This document shows, piece by piece, positions 44,982-53,817 of a DNA stretch of 64,000 nucleotides. This DNA comes from Lachnospiraceae bacterium (lineage in GTDB: Bacteria > Bacillota > Clostridia > Lachnospirales > Lachnospiraceae), in contig JAFRSD010000035.1 in NCBI GenBank assembly GCA_017427775.1, positions 62,001 to 126,000 of the forward strand, given 5' to 3'. A program made the translations under genes and the position numbers. Below the pieces are notes generated by a model. It saw nothing but the letters and a program-made list of their open reading frames with translations, had not been told where the DNA came from and did no database searches. Each line of letters begins with the position of its first letter. Within the stretch, counting starts at the first letter, position 1.

Positions 44982-46277
44982 TCAGTCCTCCTTTTCAAAC
45001 CGTACTGCGATCGAATTTGCGTGTGCCGTAAGGCCTTCTGCTTCGGCAAATGTGGTAATTTCCTTCCATACCGGCTGCAAAGCCTCGCGGGAATACGAGA
45101 TCACGCTGCTCTTCTTGATAAAATCATCGACATTAAGCGGCGAGAAGAAACGCGCGGTACCGTTGGTCGGAAGGATGTGGTCCGGACCCGCGAAATAATC
45201 GCCGAGGGGTTCGCTCGAATACTCACCGAGGAAGATCGCGCCTGCGTTCTTAATATATGTCATCGTATCGAAGGGATTCTTCGTAAGAATCTCAAGGTGT
45301 TCGGAAGCAATGTCATTGGCGGTATCGATTGCCTGCTTCATCGAATCGGCAACGAAGATGTAGCCGTAGTTCTCAAGCGACTTCTCAATAACAGCCTTTC
45401 TGGAAAGCTGCTGCGTGAACTTATCAACCTCTTCGGAAACCTTTTCCGCAAGTTCTTTGCTTGTCGTAACAAGGATCGCGGAAGCAAGCTCGTCATGCTC
45501 GGCCTGGCTCAAAAGATCGGCCGCAACATATCTCGGATTCGCTGTTTCGTCGGCAAGAACGAGAATCTCGCTCGGTCCCGCAATCGAATCGATTCCGACC
45601 GAACCGTAAACGGCTTTCTTGGCAAGGGCCACATAAATGTTACCGGGACCTACGATCTTGTCGACCTTCGGAATGCTTTCGGTTCCGTAAGCAAGCGCAG
45701 CAATTGCCTGGGCACCGCCGACTTTAAGGATACGGTCAACGCCTGCCTCAACTGCGGCAACAACGGACGTCGGATTCAACCCGCCGCTCTTCTGCGGAGG
45801 CGTTACCATTATGATCTCGTTCACGCCGGCAACCTTTGCCGGAATGACGTTCATCAATACGCTCGAGGAAAGAACAGCTTTGCCGCCGGGAACATATACG
45901 CCGACCTTTGCGATCGGAAGGATGCGCTGTCCGAGAAATATGCCGTCCTCCGTCTCGAACCAGCTCGCTCTCTTTTGAAGCATGTGATAATCACGGATAT
46001 TTTTGATCGCGTCACGGATAACCTTCAACAGTTCCGGATCGATTTTCTGATAGGCCTTCTCGATCTCAGCCTTCGTAACTTCAATATTGTCTTTGTTGAT
46101 CTCTACGCCGTCAAAGCGTGCGGTATAGTCAAATACGGCGCTGTCACCGTTCGTGCGGACATTCTTAATGATTTCGGCTACCGCATCCTCCTGCTTGCGG
46201 AAGGAATCGGTGCTTCTCTTTGCAAGAATGTCCTGCAGTTCCCGTTTGGACTGCTCCGTTAACGTAACAATTCTCAT
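44982..46277 (-). CDS. hisD: HisD, histidinol dehydrogenase
   Basis: A 431-residue zinc enzyme for the last two steps of histidine synthesis (histidinol to histidine with two NAD). Signatures include Y-V-P-G-G-K-A, G-A-Q-A-I-A-A-L-A-Y-G-T, I-A-G-P-S-E, Q-A-E-H-D, and the C-terminal N-H-x-L-P-T-like block seen here as D-H-I-L-P-T-N-G-T-A-R. It stands between hisZG and hisB. Confidence 0.97.
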   Translation of the reverse strand: MRIVTLTEQSKRELQDILAKRSTDSFRKQEDAVAEIIKNVRTNGDSAVFDYTARFDGVEINKDNIEVTKAEIEKAYQKIDPELLKVIRDAIKNIRDYHMLQKRASWFETEDGIFLGQRILPIAKVGVYVPGGKAVLSSSVLMNVIPAKVAGVNEIIMVTPPQKSGGLNPTSVVAAVEAGVDRILKVGGAQAIAALAYGTESIPKVDKIVGPGNIYVALAKKAVYGSVGIDSIAGPSEILVLADETANPRYVAADLLSQAEHDELASAILVTTSKELAEKVSEEVDKFTQQLSRKAVIEKSLENYGYIFVADSMKQAIDTANDIASEHLEILTKNPFDTMTYIKNAGAIFLGEYSSEPLGDYFAGPDHILPTNGTARFFSPLNVDDFIKKSSVISYSREALQPVWKEITTFAEAEGLTAHANSIAVRFEKED

Positions 46278-46300
46278 GGTATTTTCCTCTCTGTGAGCCG

Positions 46301-47956
46301 TTAATCGTTTTTCAAAACGGCTTTAATATCTTTGATCAGTTTGCGGATGCGTTCCTGCTCCATCTTCATGCTGACCTGATTGATCACCATACGTGCGGAA
46401 AGAGGCGCAACCTCTTCGAGAACCTCGAGCCCGTTCTCACGAAGCGTGGAACCGGTCTCCACGATGTCCACGATCACATCGGAAAGCCCTACGATCGGAG
46501 CAAGTTCGATGGAACCGTTCAGCTTGATGATCTCAACGGTCTGATGTTTCACGTTCAGGAAGTAATCCTTCGCTATTGCGGGATACTTGGTTGCCACGCG
46601 GATTACTTTGCCGCTTCCGAGAAGTTCCTTTGCTTCCTTCGGTCCGGCAACGCACATGCGGCAGCGGCCCATATTGAAATCGATGACTTCGTAAAGCTTG
46701 CGGCCTTCCTCAAGGATCGTATCCTTTCCGACAACGCCGATATCGGCAGCGCCGTATTCCACGTAGGTCGGAACGTCATTGGCCTTTGCAAGGAAGAAGC
46801 GCATCTTCTGTTCTTCGTTCGTAAAGATCAGTTTCCGCGTGTTCTTGTCCTTCATCTCTTCACAGGAATATCCGGCTTTCGTAAGAATCTCCATCGCCTT
46901 TTCCGCGAGACGGCCCTTTGCAAGCGCTACGGTAATATATTCCTCGATTGGCTCCTGCTTCAGGATTCCGGAGATTTCCTGGCGCTCGATCGCCATCATC
47001 AGAGAATCTACGGTAATGGACATGCCGATTGCGGGCGCATCCATTCCGAACTGCGAAACAAGGTTGTCATAACGGCCGCCCGAAGCAACAGGCTCGCCGG
47101 AACCGTACGTGATGGCACGGAATATAATGCCGGTATAGTAACGGTACTTGCTGAGCATGCCGAGATCCAGCGAAACATAACGGTCGTAGCCGTTCTTCCG
47201 CAGGATTTCGTAGAGTGCCTGCAGACGTGCAAGGGCATTTAAGCTCTTCTCATTCTTCGTAAGATTACGGATCTCGCTGATCTTTTCAAAGCTTCCGAAC
47301 AGCTCGGGAATCTGAAGGATCAGTTCCTTATCCTCGGGATTCACCGACTTGCCGGAAAGAAGTTCCGAAGCGCCGGTCAGGTTCTTCGTTTTGATGAGTT
47401 TCCGAAGGGATTCTTCCTCTTCCTCGGAAAAATGACAATCCTCGGCCAGTCCCTTAAAGAACGCGGCCATGCCGATCTCAATCTGAAAGCTCTTTACGCC
47501 GGCGGCAAGCAGACATTCCACGGTCAGTTCGATCATAGCAGCATCGGCTTCCACGGAATCGTCATTCATCAGTTCCGCACCGAGCTGCGTCGTCTCTTTG
47601 AGACGCCCCTGATAACTCTCGTTGTTCTGGAATGTGCTTCCGCAATAGCAAAGCTTAATGGGACCTTCCTCGCCGCGGAAATACTTCGCGACCGAACGCG
47701 CGATGGACGGCGTCATATCAGGTCTTAATACAAGCGTATTGCCCTCACGGTCGAAGAACTTATACATATCCTTCGAAGGAACGGTTCCGCGCTCCTTACT
47801 GAAGATGTCAAAATATTCAAAGGAAGGCGTCTCGATATCGAGATATCCGTGTCGGTGCATACAGTCCGTCAGCTTGTTCTGTAATACAAGCTTCTCCCTG
47901 CATTCTCGTCCGTAGATGTCCCGTACTCCTTCCGGGGTGTGCAATAATTCAATCAT
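46301..47956 (-). CDS. hisZG: HisZ-HisG fusion, ATP phosphoribosyltransferase
   Basis: A 551-residue fusion. Residues 1-330 are HisZ, a histidyl-tRNA-synthetase-like regulatory subunit (T-P-E-G-V-R-D-I, R-P-D-M-T-P-S-I-A-R, G-G-R-Y-D-N-L). Residues about 340-551 are short-form HisG, the catalytic subunit (A-L-A-K-G-R-L, A-D-I-G-V-V-G-K-D, A-T-K-Y-P, V-D-I-V-E-T-G-S-T-L). Together they catalyse the first, histidine-inhibited step. In most species with short HisG the two are separate chains that assemble as a hetero-octamer. No stop or frameshift interrupts the joint. It is the first gene of the operon, 60 bases from a consensus promoter. Confidence 0.94.
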   Translation of the reverse strand: MIELLHTPEGVRDIYGRECREKLVLQNKLTDCMHRHGYLDIETPSFEYFDIFSKERGTVPSKDMYKFFDREGNTLVLRPDMTPSIARSVAKYFRGEEGPIKLCYCGSTFQNNESYQGRLKETTQLGAELMNDDSVEADAAMIELTVECLLAAGVKSFQIEIGMAAFFKGLAEDCHFSEEEEESLRKLIKTKNLTGASELLSGKSVNPEDKELILQIPELFGSFEKISEIRNLTKNEKSLNALARLQALYEILRKNGYDRYVSLDLGMLSKYRYYTGIIFRAITYGSGEPVASGGRYDNLVSQFGMDAPAIGMSITVDSLMMAIERQEISGILKQEPIEEYITVALAKGRLAEKAMEILTKAGYSCEEMKDKNTRKLIFTNEEQKMRFFLAKANDVPTYVEYGAADIGVVGKDTILEEGRKLYEVIDFNMGRCRMCVAGPKEAKELLGSGKVIRVATKYPAIAKDYFLNVKHQTVEIIKLNGSIELAPIVGLSDVIVDIVETGSTLRENGLEVLEEVAPLSARMVINQVSMKMEQERIRKLIKDIKAVLKND

Positions 47957-48013
47957 AAAAGCTTCTCACTTTCGCATGGTAGAGTGTTAATTTGGTAACA
48001 AATGAATGTAGCC

Positions 48014-48042
48014 ATTATATAGAACGAAAATTCATCTGTCAA
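48014..48042 (-). promoter_or_regulatory. Consensus sigma-A promoter of the his operon
   Basis: A perfect TTGACA (rc of 48037-48042), exactly 17 bases and a perfect TATAAT (rc of 48014-48019). The -35 overlaps the recU stop codon at 48039-48041. No T-box or other leader regulator fits in the short leader of about 50 bases. Confidence 0.92.
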
Positions 48043-48596
48043 GACTCAAATTCTTCCCCTTCCGCTTCTCTTCGTTCCAGGTCGTCGTTAATATACTCAA
48101 GGTAGTTCACGTAAAGGCTGTCGCCCTTTTTATAGAAGTGCGTTCCGTCCAGTTCGGAAAATGCGACGCTCTTCCGCCCGCCCTTTTGCATTCTGTTATA
48201 GAAATAGGCGAGTTCCTTATAGTTCATATAATAGATGATCTCGCGCTTCGTGTAGTATATAAGAAGAAACGCGACACCGCCCTGCTCCTCGAAATCCTTC
48301 ATATACTGAACCTGGTGTTCGTGGACGTTATGGAGCGGAAACGTATCCTCCGCGCATTCCTTACAGTCAAAGCAAAGCGCTACGCCCTGCGCCACGCCGA
48401 CATAATCGACCGTACTGATCTGGTCGAAATAAGCAAGCGTGATATGTTTGGATTCCTTGTCAATCTCAATCGGCGTGATCGGGGTCGGAATCTTATGAAC
48501 AAGCGCGATCCCGTTATCACGGTAATACGCGTTGGTCTCGTTGATCAGTTCTTCAAAGAACGAGCCCCGAAGTCCCCGGGATTTCCATGACGGCAT
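48039..48596 (-). CDS. recU: RecU-like Holliday junction resolvase
   Basis: A 185-residue RecU-family nuclease, which resolves four-way junctions in Firmicutes. It begins with the typical R-G-x-x-F-E-E-x-I-N-E-T-N-A-Y-Y, followed by H-K-I-P-T-P-I, the metal Asp in S-T-V-D-Y-V-G-V, and F-D-C-K-E then F-P-L-H-N-V-H-E-H-Q. Bacillus RecU has Glu where this protein has Asp in F-D-C-K; the change is conservative. It overlaps the upstream pseudouridine synthase by 44 bases, and its stop codon lies within the his promoter. Confidence 0.9.
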   Translation of the reverse strand: MPSWKSRGLRGSFFEELINETNAYYRDNGIALVHKIPTPITPIEIDKESKHITLAYFDQISTVDYVGVAQGVALCFDCKECAEDTFPLHNVHEHQVQYMKDFEEQGGVAFLLIYYTKREIIYYMNYKELAYFYNRMQKGGRKSVAFSELDGTHFYKKGDSLYVNYLEYINDDLERREAEGEEFES

Positions 48597-49614
48597 AGAG
48601 TTCTTCCCCTTTCGTGATCTCCGTAACGGCTACTTCCGCAAAGCGTTCCGGAACCGGCGCGTAAAACGTCTTCCCGGATACCTTTGCAAGCGGTCCGGCC
48701 GGTTCCGCCGGAAAATGCAACGCATACGCCAGAAGCAGCTGCCCGCGCAGATGGTAACGGATGCGGTAATGCTGATTCAAAGAAGCAAACCGGCTGCCTT
48801 CCCCGATATATTTAGGATCTCCGAGCACGGGATGACCGAGATAAGCAAGGACACTTCGGATCTGATGGGATTTGCCGGTGTGCAGCTGAACGCGGACAAG
48901 GCTGATATCCTGTCCCGAACGAACCGGTTTAATCGACGTATGCACCGGAACGGAATCCTCCGAAACCTTATCCCCGGTGATCTTCACCTGATTCACCGAA
49001 GAATCCTTCGTCAGGTAAAGCCTGCTGTCAACCGGTTTATCAAATGCACCGAATACGATCGCGTAATAGTATTTGCCGATACTTCGTTCTTTTAACAGAC
49101 GATTCAGTTCCCGGCCGCCCGGCAGGGAAATTCCGAACAGAACAAGTCCTGCGGTATTGCGGTCCAGCCGGTTGCAGATTCCCGGCTTATAGGACTTAAG
49201 GGAAGCAGCGGTAACTTTGCCGCTGTCAATCAGATACTGCAGGATCATTTCGTTGTAAGACTCTCCTTCGGGCGTATCCTTCTGGGATAGAACGCCTGCG
49301 GGCTTACATGCGATCAGAATGTCATCGTCTTCATAAACAATCTCGCTTCTTCTGATGGGATGCTCCGAGAATAACGGAACGGTTTCGGACGCAGTACCGC
49401 GAAACGACGCAAAAGAATCGTCCGCGAAGAACAATTCAACCGAATCGCCGGCAGCCAGTATTTCGCTGCCTTCGGCTTTCCTGCCGTTTAATGTGATATT
49501 CTTCTTACGAAGCATTTTATAGAGAAAGCCACTGCCCGCGGCAGGCATCAGCCGCGTCAGATACTTATGCAGACGCTGGCCGGCGTCATTCTCTTCAATC
49601 GTTTGCCTGATCAT
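48553..49614 (-). CDS. RluA-family 23S rRNA pseudouridine synthase
   Basis: A 353-residue enzyme with an N-terminal S4 RNA-binding domain (about 1-65, R-L-H-K-Y-L) and an RluA/RluC-type catalytic domain. The catalytic Asp is in N-R-L-D-R-N-T-A-G near residue 148 (family H-R-L-D-x-x-T-S-G), and Y-Y-A-I-V-F-G and H-Q-I-R-S-V-L-A follow. It is longer than usual, with a C-terminal extension of about 40 residues overlapping recU. The exact uridine modified cannot be told. The start follows TAGGAG. Confidence 0.9.
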   Translation of the reverse strand: MIRQTIEENDAGQRLHKYLTRLMPAAGSGFLYKMLRKKNITLNGRKAEGSEILAAGDSVELFFADDSFASFRGTASETVPLFSEHPIRRSEIVYEDDDILIACKPAGVLSQKDTPEGESYNEMILQYLIDSGKVTAASLKSYKPGICNRLDRNTAGLVLFGISLPGGRELNRLLKERSIGKYYYAIVFGAFDKPVDSRLYLTKDSSVNQVKITGDKVSEDSVPVHTSIKPVRSGQDISLVRVQLHTGKSHQIRSVLAYLGHPVLGDPKYIGEGSRFASLNQHYRIRYHLRGQLLLAYALHFPAEPAGPLAKVSGKTFYAPVPERFAEVAVTEITKGEELYAVMEIPGTSGLVL

Positions 49615-49622
49615 TGGCGCTC

Positions 49623-50171
49623 CTAACCGACGAGAATCATCCGGATGAATTCCGTAACCTCGTCATTTGCCGTACCCGGTTCACAATCCTGAAGACGGGC
49701 AAGAAGCGAATCCACATTACGGAATATATGCATATGGATACCGACGCCACGTTTCTTCATCGAATCGGTAAAGTATTGAAGTATCTTCTCCTGCTTCGCA
49801 CCGTCCTTTGAATAAGCGATCAGCTCGGAACCGCGCACGCAGAGAAAATCAAGATGCATCGTACTCTGCTCGGAGGTAAATACAAGGTCGTAATAATACC
49901 GGTCCTGTTCCGCCTTTAACGGCTCAACCTTTTCCACAAGCTCCGGGTCCGTCGATTTATGCGGCAGGAAAAGAATCAGGTTCACGAGTGCTTTCGCGGC
50001 GGGAAGTGTCAGAAGCACCGCTAAGACTGTACCAAGATTCCGGCTTGTTCCGATTACCGCTTTACAAACGAAGAACATGGAAAGGCCTGCCGCGATGAAA
50101 AGCATTACGATCAACGATTGCAATTTCTTTTTATAATTGATATACCCCTGTTCACCCTTCGAACGCTTCAT
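49623..50171 (-). CDS. Predicted membrane protein of unknown function
   Basis: A 182-residue protein with two closely spaced membrane segments at about residues 20-40 and 48-70 and a soluble C-terminal domain of about 110 residues. That domain alternates strands and helices (Y-Y-Y-D-L-V-F-T-S; H-L-D-F-L-C-V-R-G-S-E-L-I-A-Y). I do not recognise the family. ATG 50171, after GAGGAG, is preferred to the earlier ATG at 50186; it overlaps the HAD gene by 20 bases. The soluble domain probably faces the cytoplasm. Confidence 0.8.
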   Translation of the reverse strand: MKRSKGEQGYINYKKKLQSLIVMLFIAAGLSMFFVCKAVIGTSRNLGTVLAVLLTLPAAKALVNLILFLPHKSTDPELVEKVEPLKAEQDRYYYDLVFTSEQSTMHLDFLCVRGSELIAYSKDGAKQEKILQYFTDSMKKRGVGIHMHIFRNVDSLLARLQDCEPGTANDEVTEFIRMILVG

Positions 50172-50835
50172 AATCCAGCTCCTCAAATCCGTTCAAATAG
50201 TAATCCGAAAGCGCTTCCGCCTCCGGAACGCTGATATGCGAATACTTGTCATAAACCGCGCAGACATTCATACCCGCGCTTCTGGCGGCAAGAAGACCCG
50301 CTTCCACATCCTCAAAGACAAGGCACTCCGACGGCTTCAGTTGTAACCGGTCCGCCGCGTGCAGGTAAATATCCGGCGCAGGCTTCCCGTGCGCGACCTC
50401 GCTGCCGGTAACGATGACCGAGAAAAAGTTACGGATATTATGCGAATCAAGCACCGCGCCGAGAAGCTCGGGCGAATTGCTTGTCGCGATGCCGCAGGGG
50501 ATCGCATTTGTCTCCAAAAACTGTAAGAACTTCCTTACGCCGGGCTTTAACGGAATCCGGTTCTGATAGAAGTCAAATGCCATGTCGTTCCAGTCCTGCA
50601 TCATCTGCTCAACGCTGTCCGGAATCTGAAAACGCTTCTTCGTATAGACGGCAACCTCATGAAAACTGAGTCCTTCGATCTTCTTTTGATAGTCGTCCGG
50701 AAGCTCGTAACCGAACCTCGCAAGATACTCTATATCAATATCGTCCCACATGGACATCGAATCGATCATCGTTCCGTCGAGATCGAAAATAACGCCTTTT
50801 ATATTGGATTTAATCCACTCTGTAGATGGTTTCAT
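50152..50835 (-). CDS. HAD hydrolase (beta-phosphoglucomutase/phosphatase-like)
   Basis: A 227-residue HAD-superfamily protein. The nucleophile motif is F-D-L-D-G-T-M near residue 17, motif II is I-A-T-S-N-S, the Lys is in G-K-P-A-P-D-I-Y, and the acidic motif is V-F-E-D-V-E-A-G. A helical cap after motif I places it in the sugar-phosphatase or beta-phosphoglucomutase group. Substrate unknown. It starts inside the last codons of the upstream pseudouridine synthase gene (26-base overlap) after GAAGGAAC. Confidence 0.9.
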   Translation of the reverse strand: MKPSTEWIKSNIKGVIFDLDGTMIDSMSMWDDIDIEYLARFGYELPDDYQKKIEGLSFHEVAVYTKKRFQIPDSVEQMMQDWNDMAFDFYQNRIPLKPGVRKFLQFLETNAIPCGIATSNSPELLGAVLDSHNIRNFFSVIVTGSEVAHGKPAPDIYLHAADRLQLKPSECLVFEDVEAGLLAARSAGMNVCAVYDKYSHISVPEAEALSDYYLNGFEELDYEAFEG

Positions 50836-51541
50836 TCAGTTGTTCCTTCGTATATTCCAGGTATTCGCCGGGTTTCAGATCGTCCGGAAGCGTAAGACCT
50901 CCGATTGCTATCCTCTTTAATCGGACGACTTCGTTTCCGACCGCGTGAAACATGCGTTTCACCTGATGAAAATGCCCTTCCGTGATCGTCAGCAGACAAT
51001 CCGAAAAGCCGTCCTTCTCGCAAATAAACTCGTATTGTGCGGGCTTACTTGTGAAATCTGAGAAGGTGATTCCGTTCTGAAGCCGTTTCACGCCTTCCTC
51101 GCTGACGCGCCCCGTAACCGTCGCAAGATACGTCTTCGGAACTTTCTTCGACGGGCTTGTCAGATTATGGGCAAATGCGCCGTCATTCGTCACCAGGAGC
51201 AGCCCTTCGGTATCCTTATCGAGTCTTCCGACCGGGAAATAGTCCTTCGCGTCCGCCTCGGGGATCAATGACAATACGGTATCGCTGATCCGGTCCTTCG
51301 TCGCCGAAACAACGCCGTCCGGCTTATTTAACAGAAAATAACGGTACTGCAGGTATATGAGCTGCTTTCCGTTCAGCATTACCGTATCATGGTCCGTATC
51401 AATCTGTTGCTCGGGCGCACGGCAGATTACTCCATTGACGGTCAACGCCTGCGTTTTCAGCAGTTTCTTCGCGTCAGAGCGGCTTTTCGCGGCATTAGTT
51501 AACGCCAGAAACCGGTCAAGACGCATCGTTTCCTTACTCAT
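50810..51541 (-). CDS. RsuA/RluB-family rRNA pseudouridine synthase
   Basis: A 243-residue enzyme with an N-terminal S4 domain (R-L-D-R-F-L-A) and the RsuA-type catalytic motif G-R-L-D-K-D-T-E-G-L-L-L-V-T-N-D. Blocks L-N-K-P-D-G-V-V-S-A-T and H-Q-V-K-R-M-F are typical. Members modify 16S U516 or 23S U2605-type sites; which one cannot be decided here. Its ATG shares bases with the rsmF-like stop (TAATG). Confidence 0.92.
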   Translation of the reverse strand: MSKETMRLDRFLALTNAAKSRSDAKKLLKTQALTVNGVICRAPEQQIDTDHDTVMLNGKQLIYLQYRYFLLNKPDGVVSATKDRISDTVLSLIPEADAKDYFPVGRLDKDTEGLLLVTNDGAFAHNLTSPSKKVPKTYLATVTGRVSEEGVKRLQNGITFSDFTSKPAQYEFICEKDGFSDCLLTITEGHFHQVKRMFHAVGNEVVRLKRIAIGGLTLPDDLKPGEYLEYTKEQLNETIYRVD

Positions 51542-52944
51542 TACATCATTCTCCAGCCGGGAAGATATTTATTCTTAAACTGCCCGTTCCGGACTTTGCC
51601 GAAACCGAGCGGATAACCGTCGACGCATACGAGTACATAGCCGTCTTTCGTTCCTTCAGGCGGATCGACCGATTCGCATTTGAGGTAACGGATCACATCA
51701 GGATCATCCGCCGCGTAATTGATCACGGAATCATAGGAACTGCCCGAAAGCGCCATGGCAAGAGCCTGGGACGGCTCAAAACGGCCTTTTCTCAGTTCGC
51801 CGAGAAACAGCCCTGCCCGTAACACGCGGAGTCCCTTGATCTCAGGCATTCCTTCAGGGATCAGGGAAAGCCATTCATCGGAAAGCGCAAGCCGGTCAAA
51901 GGGAATATCCATAGCGATACGGGAAAGGAATTCCGTAACTTCGGCTGTGACGGACTTCAGCTTCGCAAAGTCACGGAACAGCGGCACATTTGCCGTATCC
52001 GTACTGTCTCCCTTTTTATGAAACAGTGCCAGATAATGCCCCTCTCCCTCAACCTTATGCGGGAAGAGTCGGACCGTCTTATCGATCTCAGGCAGCGGAT
52101 CTTTCATCCATTCCACTCGGCCCTTATCAAACCCGAACGAAGCGAATTCGGCTTTCCGTTCCGCGGGAACCGCGTCAACAAGTTCCATGTCCGGATACGA
52201 ATCCAGGAAGAAACGGACCGTATCTTCATCCTCGTCAGGGGAAAATGTGCACGTCGAATATAAAAGCATTCCGCCCGGACGAAGCATCTCATAGGCACGC
52301 GGAAGAATCTGTTTCTGCAGGTCATTATAATAGCCCGTCCCGTACTGTTCCCAGTTCTTCATGATGGCGGGCTGTTTGCGGAACATCCCTTCGCCGGAGC
52401 ACGGCGCATCCACAAGAATCTTATCAAAGTACTCCGGGAAACGCTGCGCGAGCTTCTCCGCGGGTTCGCTTGTCACGACGGCATTCATAATTCCGAACAG
52501 TTCAATGTTTTTAAGAAGCGCCTTGGCGCGGGAATGACTGATGTCGTTGGCGATCAGAATTCCTTTTCCCTGCAGTTTTGCGCCGAGTTCGGTACTCTTT
52601 CCGCCGGGTGCCGCACAAAGGTCAAGAACGCGGTCTCCGGGCTCTACAGGGAGCAATGCGGCAGGCGTCATGGCACTCGGTTCCTGCAGGTAATACATCC
52701 CCGCGTAATAATACGGGTGTTTCGAAGGAATATCGGAATCCTCATAGTAGAATCCGTTCTTCGTCCACGGAACCGGCTGTAATCCGAAAGGCGAAAGCGT
52801 CCGGAACTCCTCCGGGCTTAACTTCAGCGTATTCACACGGACGGCGGAACTTACCTTTTTCGAAAAGCAGGCTTCATAGGCGCGGAATTCTTCCTCCCCG
52901 AGCTGTTCTCTCATACGTTTTTCAAATTGTTCGGGAAAATTCAT
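51541..52944 (-). CDS. RsmF/NOL1-NOP2-Sun rRNA cytosine-C5 methyltransferase
   Basis: A 467-residue SAM-dependent RNA m5C methyltransferase. SAM motif D-L-C-A-A-P-G-G-K-S-T-E near residue 110, catalytic loop D-A-P-C-S-G-E-G-M-F, second Cys in S-T-C-T-F-S-P-D-E-D-E, and a C-terminal RsmF-type ferredoxin and PUA-like region (about 290-460). ATG 52944 follows AAAGGATG; a TTG-led frame to 52968 adds eight residues without a better site. 16S rRNA is the expected target by family. Confidence 0.92.
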   Translation of the reverse strand: MNFPEQFEKRMREQLGEEEFRAYEACFSKKVSSAVRVNTLKLSPEEFRTLSPFGLQPVPWTKNGFYYEDSDIPSKHPYYYAGMYYLQEPSAMTPAALLPVEPGDRVLDLCAAPGGKSTELGAKLQGKGILIANDISHSRAKALLKNIELFGIMNAVVTSEPAEKLAQRFPEYFDKILVDAPCSGEGMFRKQPAIMKNWEQYGTGYYNDLQKQILPRAYEMLRPGGMLLYSTCTFSPDEDEDTVRFFLDSYPDMELVDAVPAERKAEFASFGFDKGRVEWMKDPLPEIDKTVRLFPHKVEGEGHYLALFHKKGDSTDTANVPLFRDFAKLKSVTAEVTEFLSRIAMDIPFDRLALSDEWLSLIPEGMPEIKGLRVLRAGLFLGELRKGRFEPSQALAMALSGSSYDSVINYAADDPDVIRYLKCESVDPPEGTKDGYVLVCVDGYPLGFGKVRNGQFKNKYLPGWRMM

Positions 52945-52974
52945 TCCGTTACATCCTTTAAAACCCAATTATTG

Positions 52975-53004
52975 ACTGATTCAACTTCAATTTGCAGAAT
53001 CAGT
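52975..53004 (-). other. Hairpin overlapping the SAS stop codon
   Basis: ACTGATTC and GAATCAGT form a perfect 8-bp stem with a 14-base loop; the TGA stop of the alarmone synthetase gene sits in the first arm. No T-tract follows, so it is not a standard terminator and may set relative expression of the genes on either side. Confidence 0.6.
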
Positions 53005-53803
53005 TGATCGTCTGCGCGCGGTAGCCTTCCGCGATAATATCAAGCTCGGTCGCGAAATGACGGAGCTTTTCGATATTCTGCTCTTTATAGATATCATAAA
53101 ACTCTTCCTGGATACGAACCGCCTCGCGGTGGCTGACGAACCTGTATAGGTTCTGAATCGAAAGCAGGATGTCGTTTACGATACGCTCCTCTTCAAAACG
53201 AAGTTCTCTCGCCGAGCGGATCTCGTCACGGATCGAGGAAAGCTCCTTGTCCGTTTCGATCATGCCGTCCGCGGTATTCCGAAGACGGATCTTCAGCTCG
53301 TCAGGGATGTTACTGCGATACTTATACTGCAATGAGTGCTCGATCGTAGACCAGCTGTTCATGCCGAGTGTTCTGACCTGAATTTCGCCGTGGATCTTCT
53401 TCGGTCCGGAAACCGACTGAACGGTATATAAAATACGCAGATGGAAGCTGCGGTAACCGCTGTCCTTCGGAAAAGCGATATAGTCGTTCTCCGAAACAAC
53501 CTCCATATCGGTTCTCGACTTGATCATATCGACAACCTGATAGCAGTCTTCCACGAACTGGCAGATCAGACGGATGCCGCAAATGTCCCACATCTCATTT
53601 TCGATATCCTCAAGCGGAATCTTCTTCCGGTTGGCCTTTTCAATGATGCTCGCGATGGATTTCACGCGTCCTTGAACAAGCTCGATCGGGCAATAATCGT
53701 CCGATTTGCGGAACGCGGTCATCAGATGGTTGAATTTGATCATCAGCTCATCAACTGCAAGCGCGTAAGGATCCAGAAATTCTCTCCACAACTGTATTTC
53801 CAT
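53000..53803 (-). CDS. Small alarmone synthetase (RelP/RelQ type)
   Basis: A 267-residue RelA/SpoT-fold protein with only the synthetase domain: no HD hydrolase and no TGS or ACT regulatory domains. Motifs are G-R-V-K-S-I-A-S-I (ATP site), D-I-C-G-I-R-L-I-C, D-S-G-Y-R-S-F-H, and E-I-Q-V-R-T-L-G-M. C-terminal helices (about 180-255) probably mediate tetramer formation. It transfers pyrophosphate from ATP to GTP/GDP to make (p)ppGpp. Expression sets activity for this group. It lies 14 bases after the DUF711 gene. Confidence 0.92.
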   Translation of the reverse strand: MEIQLWREFLDPYALAVDELMIKFNHLMTAFRKSDDYCPIELVQGRVKSIASIIEKANRKKIPLEDIENEMWDICGIRLICQFVEDCYQVVDMIKSRTDMEVVSENDYIAFPKDSGYRSFHLRILYTVQSVSGPKKIHGEIQVRTLGMNSWSTIEHSLQYKYRSNIPDELKIRLRNTADGMIETDKELSSIRDEIRSARELRFEEERIVNDILLSIQNLYRFVSHREAVRIQEEFYDIYKEQNIEKLRHFATELDIIAEGYRAQTIN

Positions 53804-53817
53804 AAATGCTACCCCCG

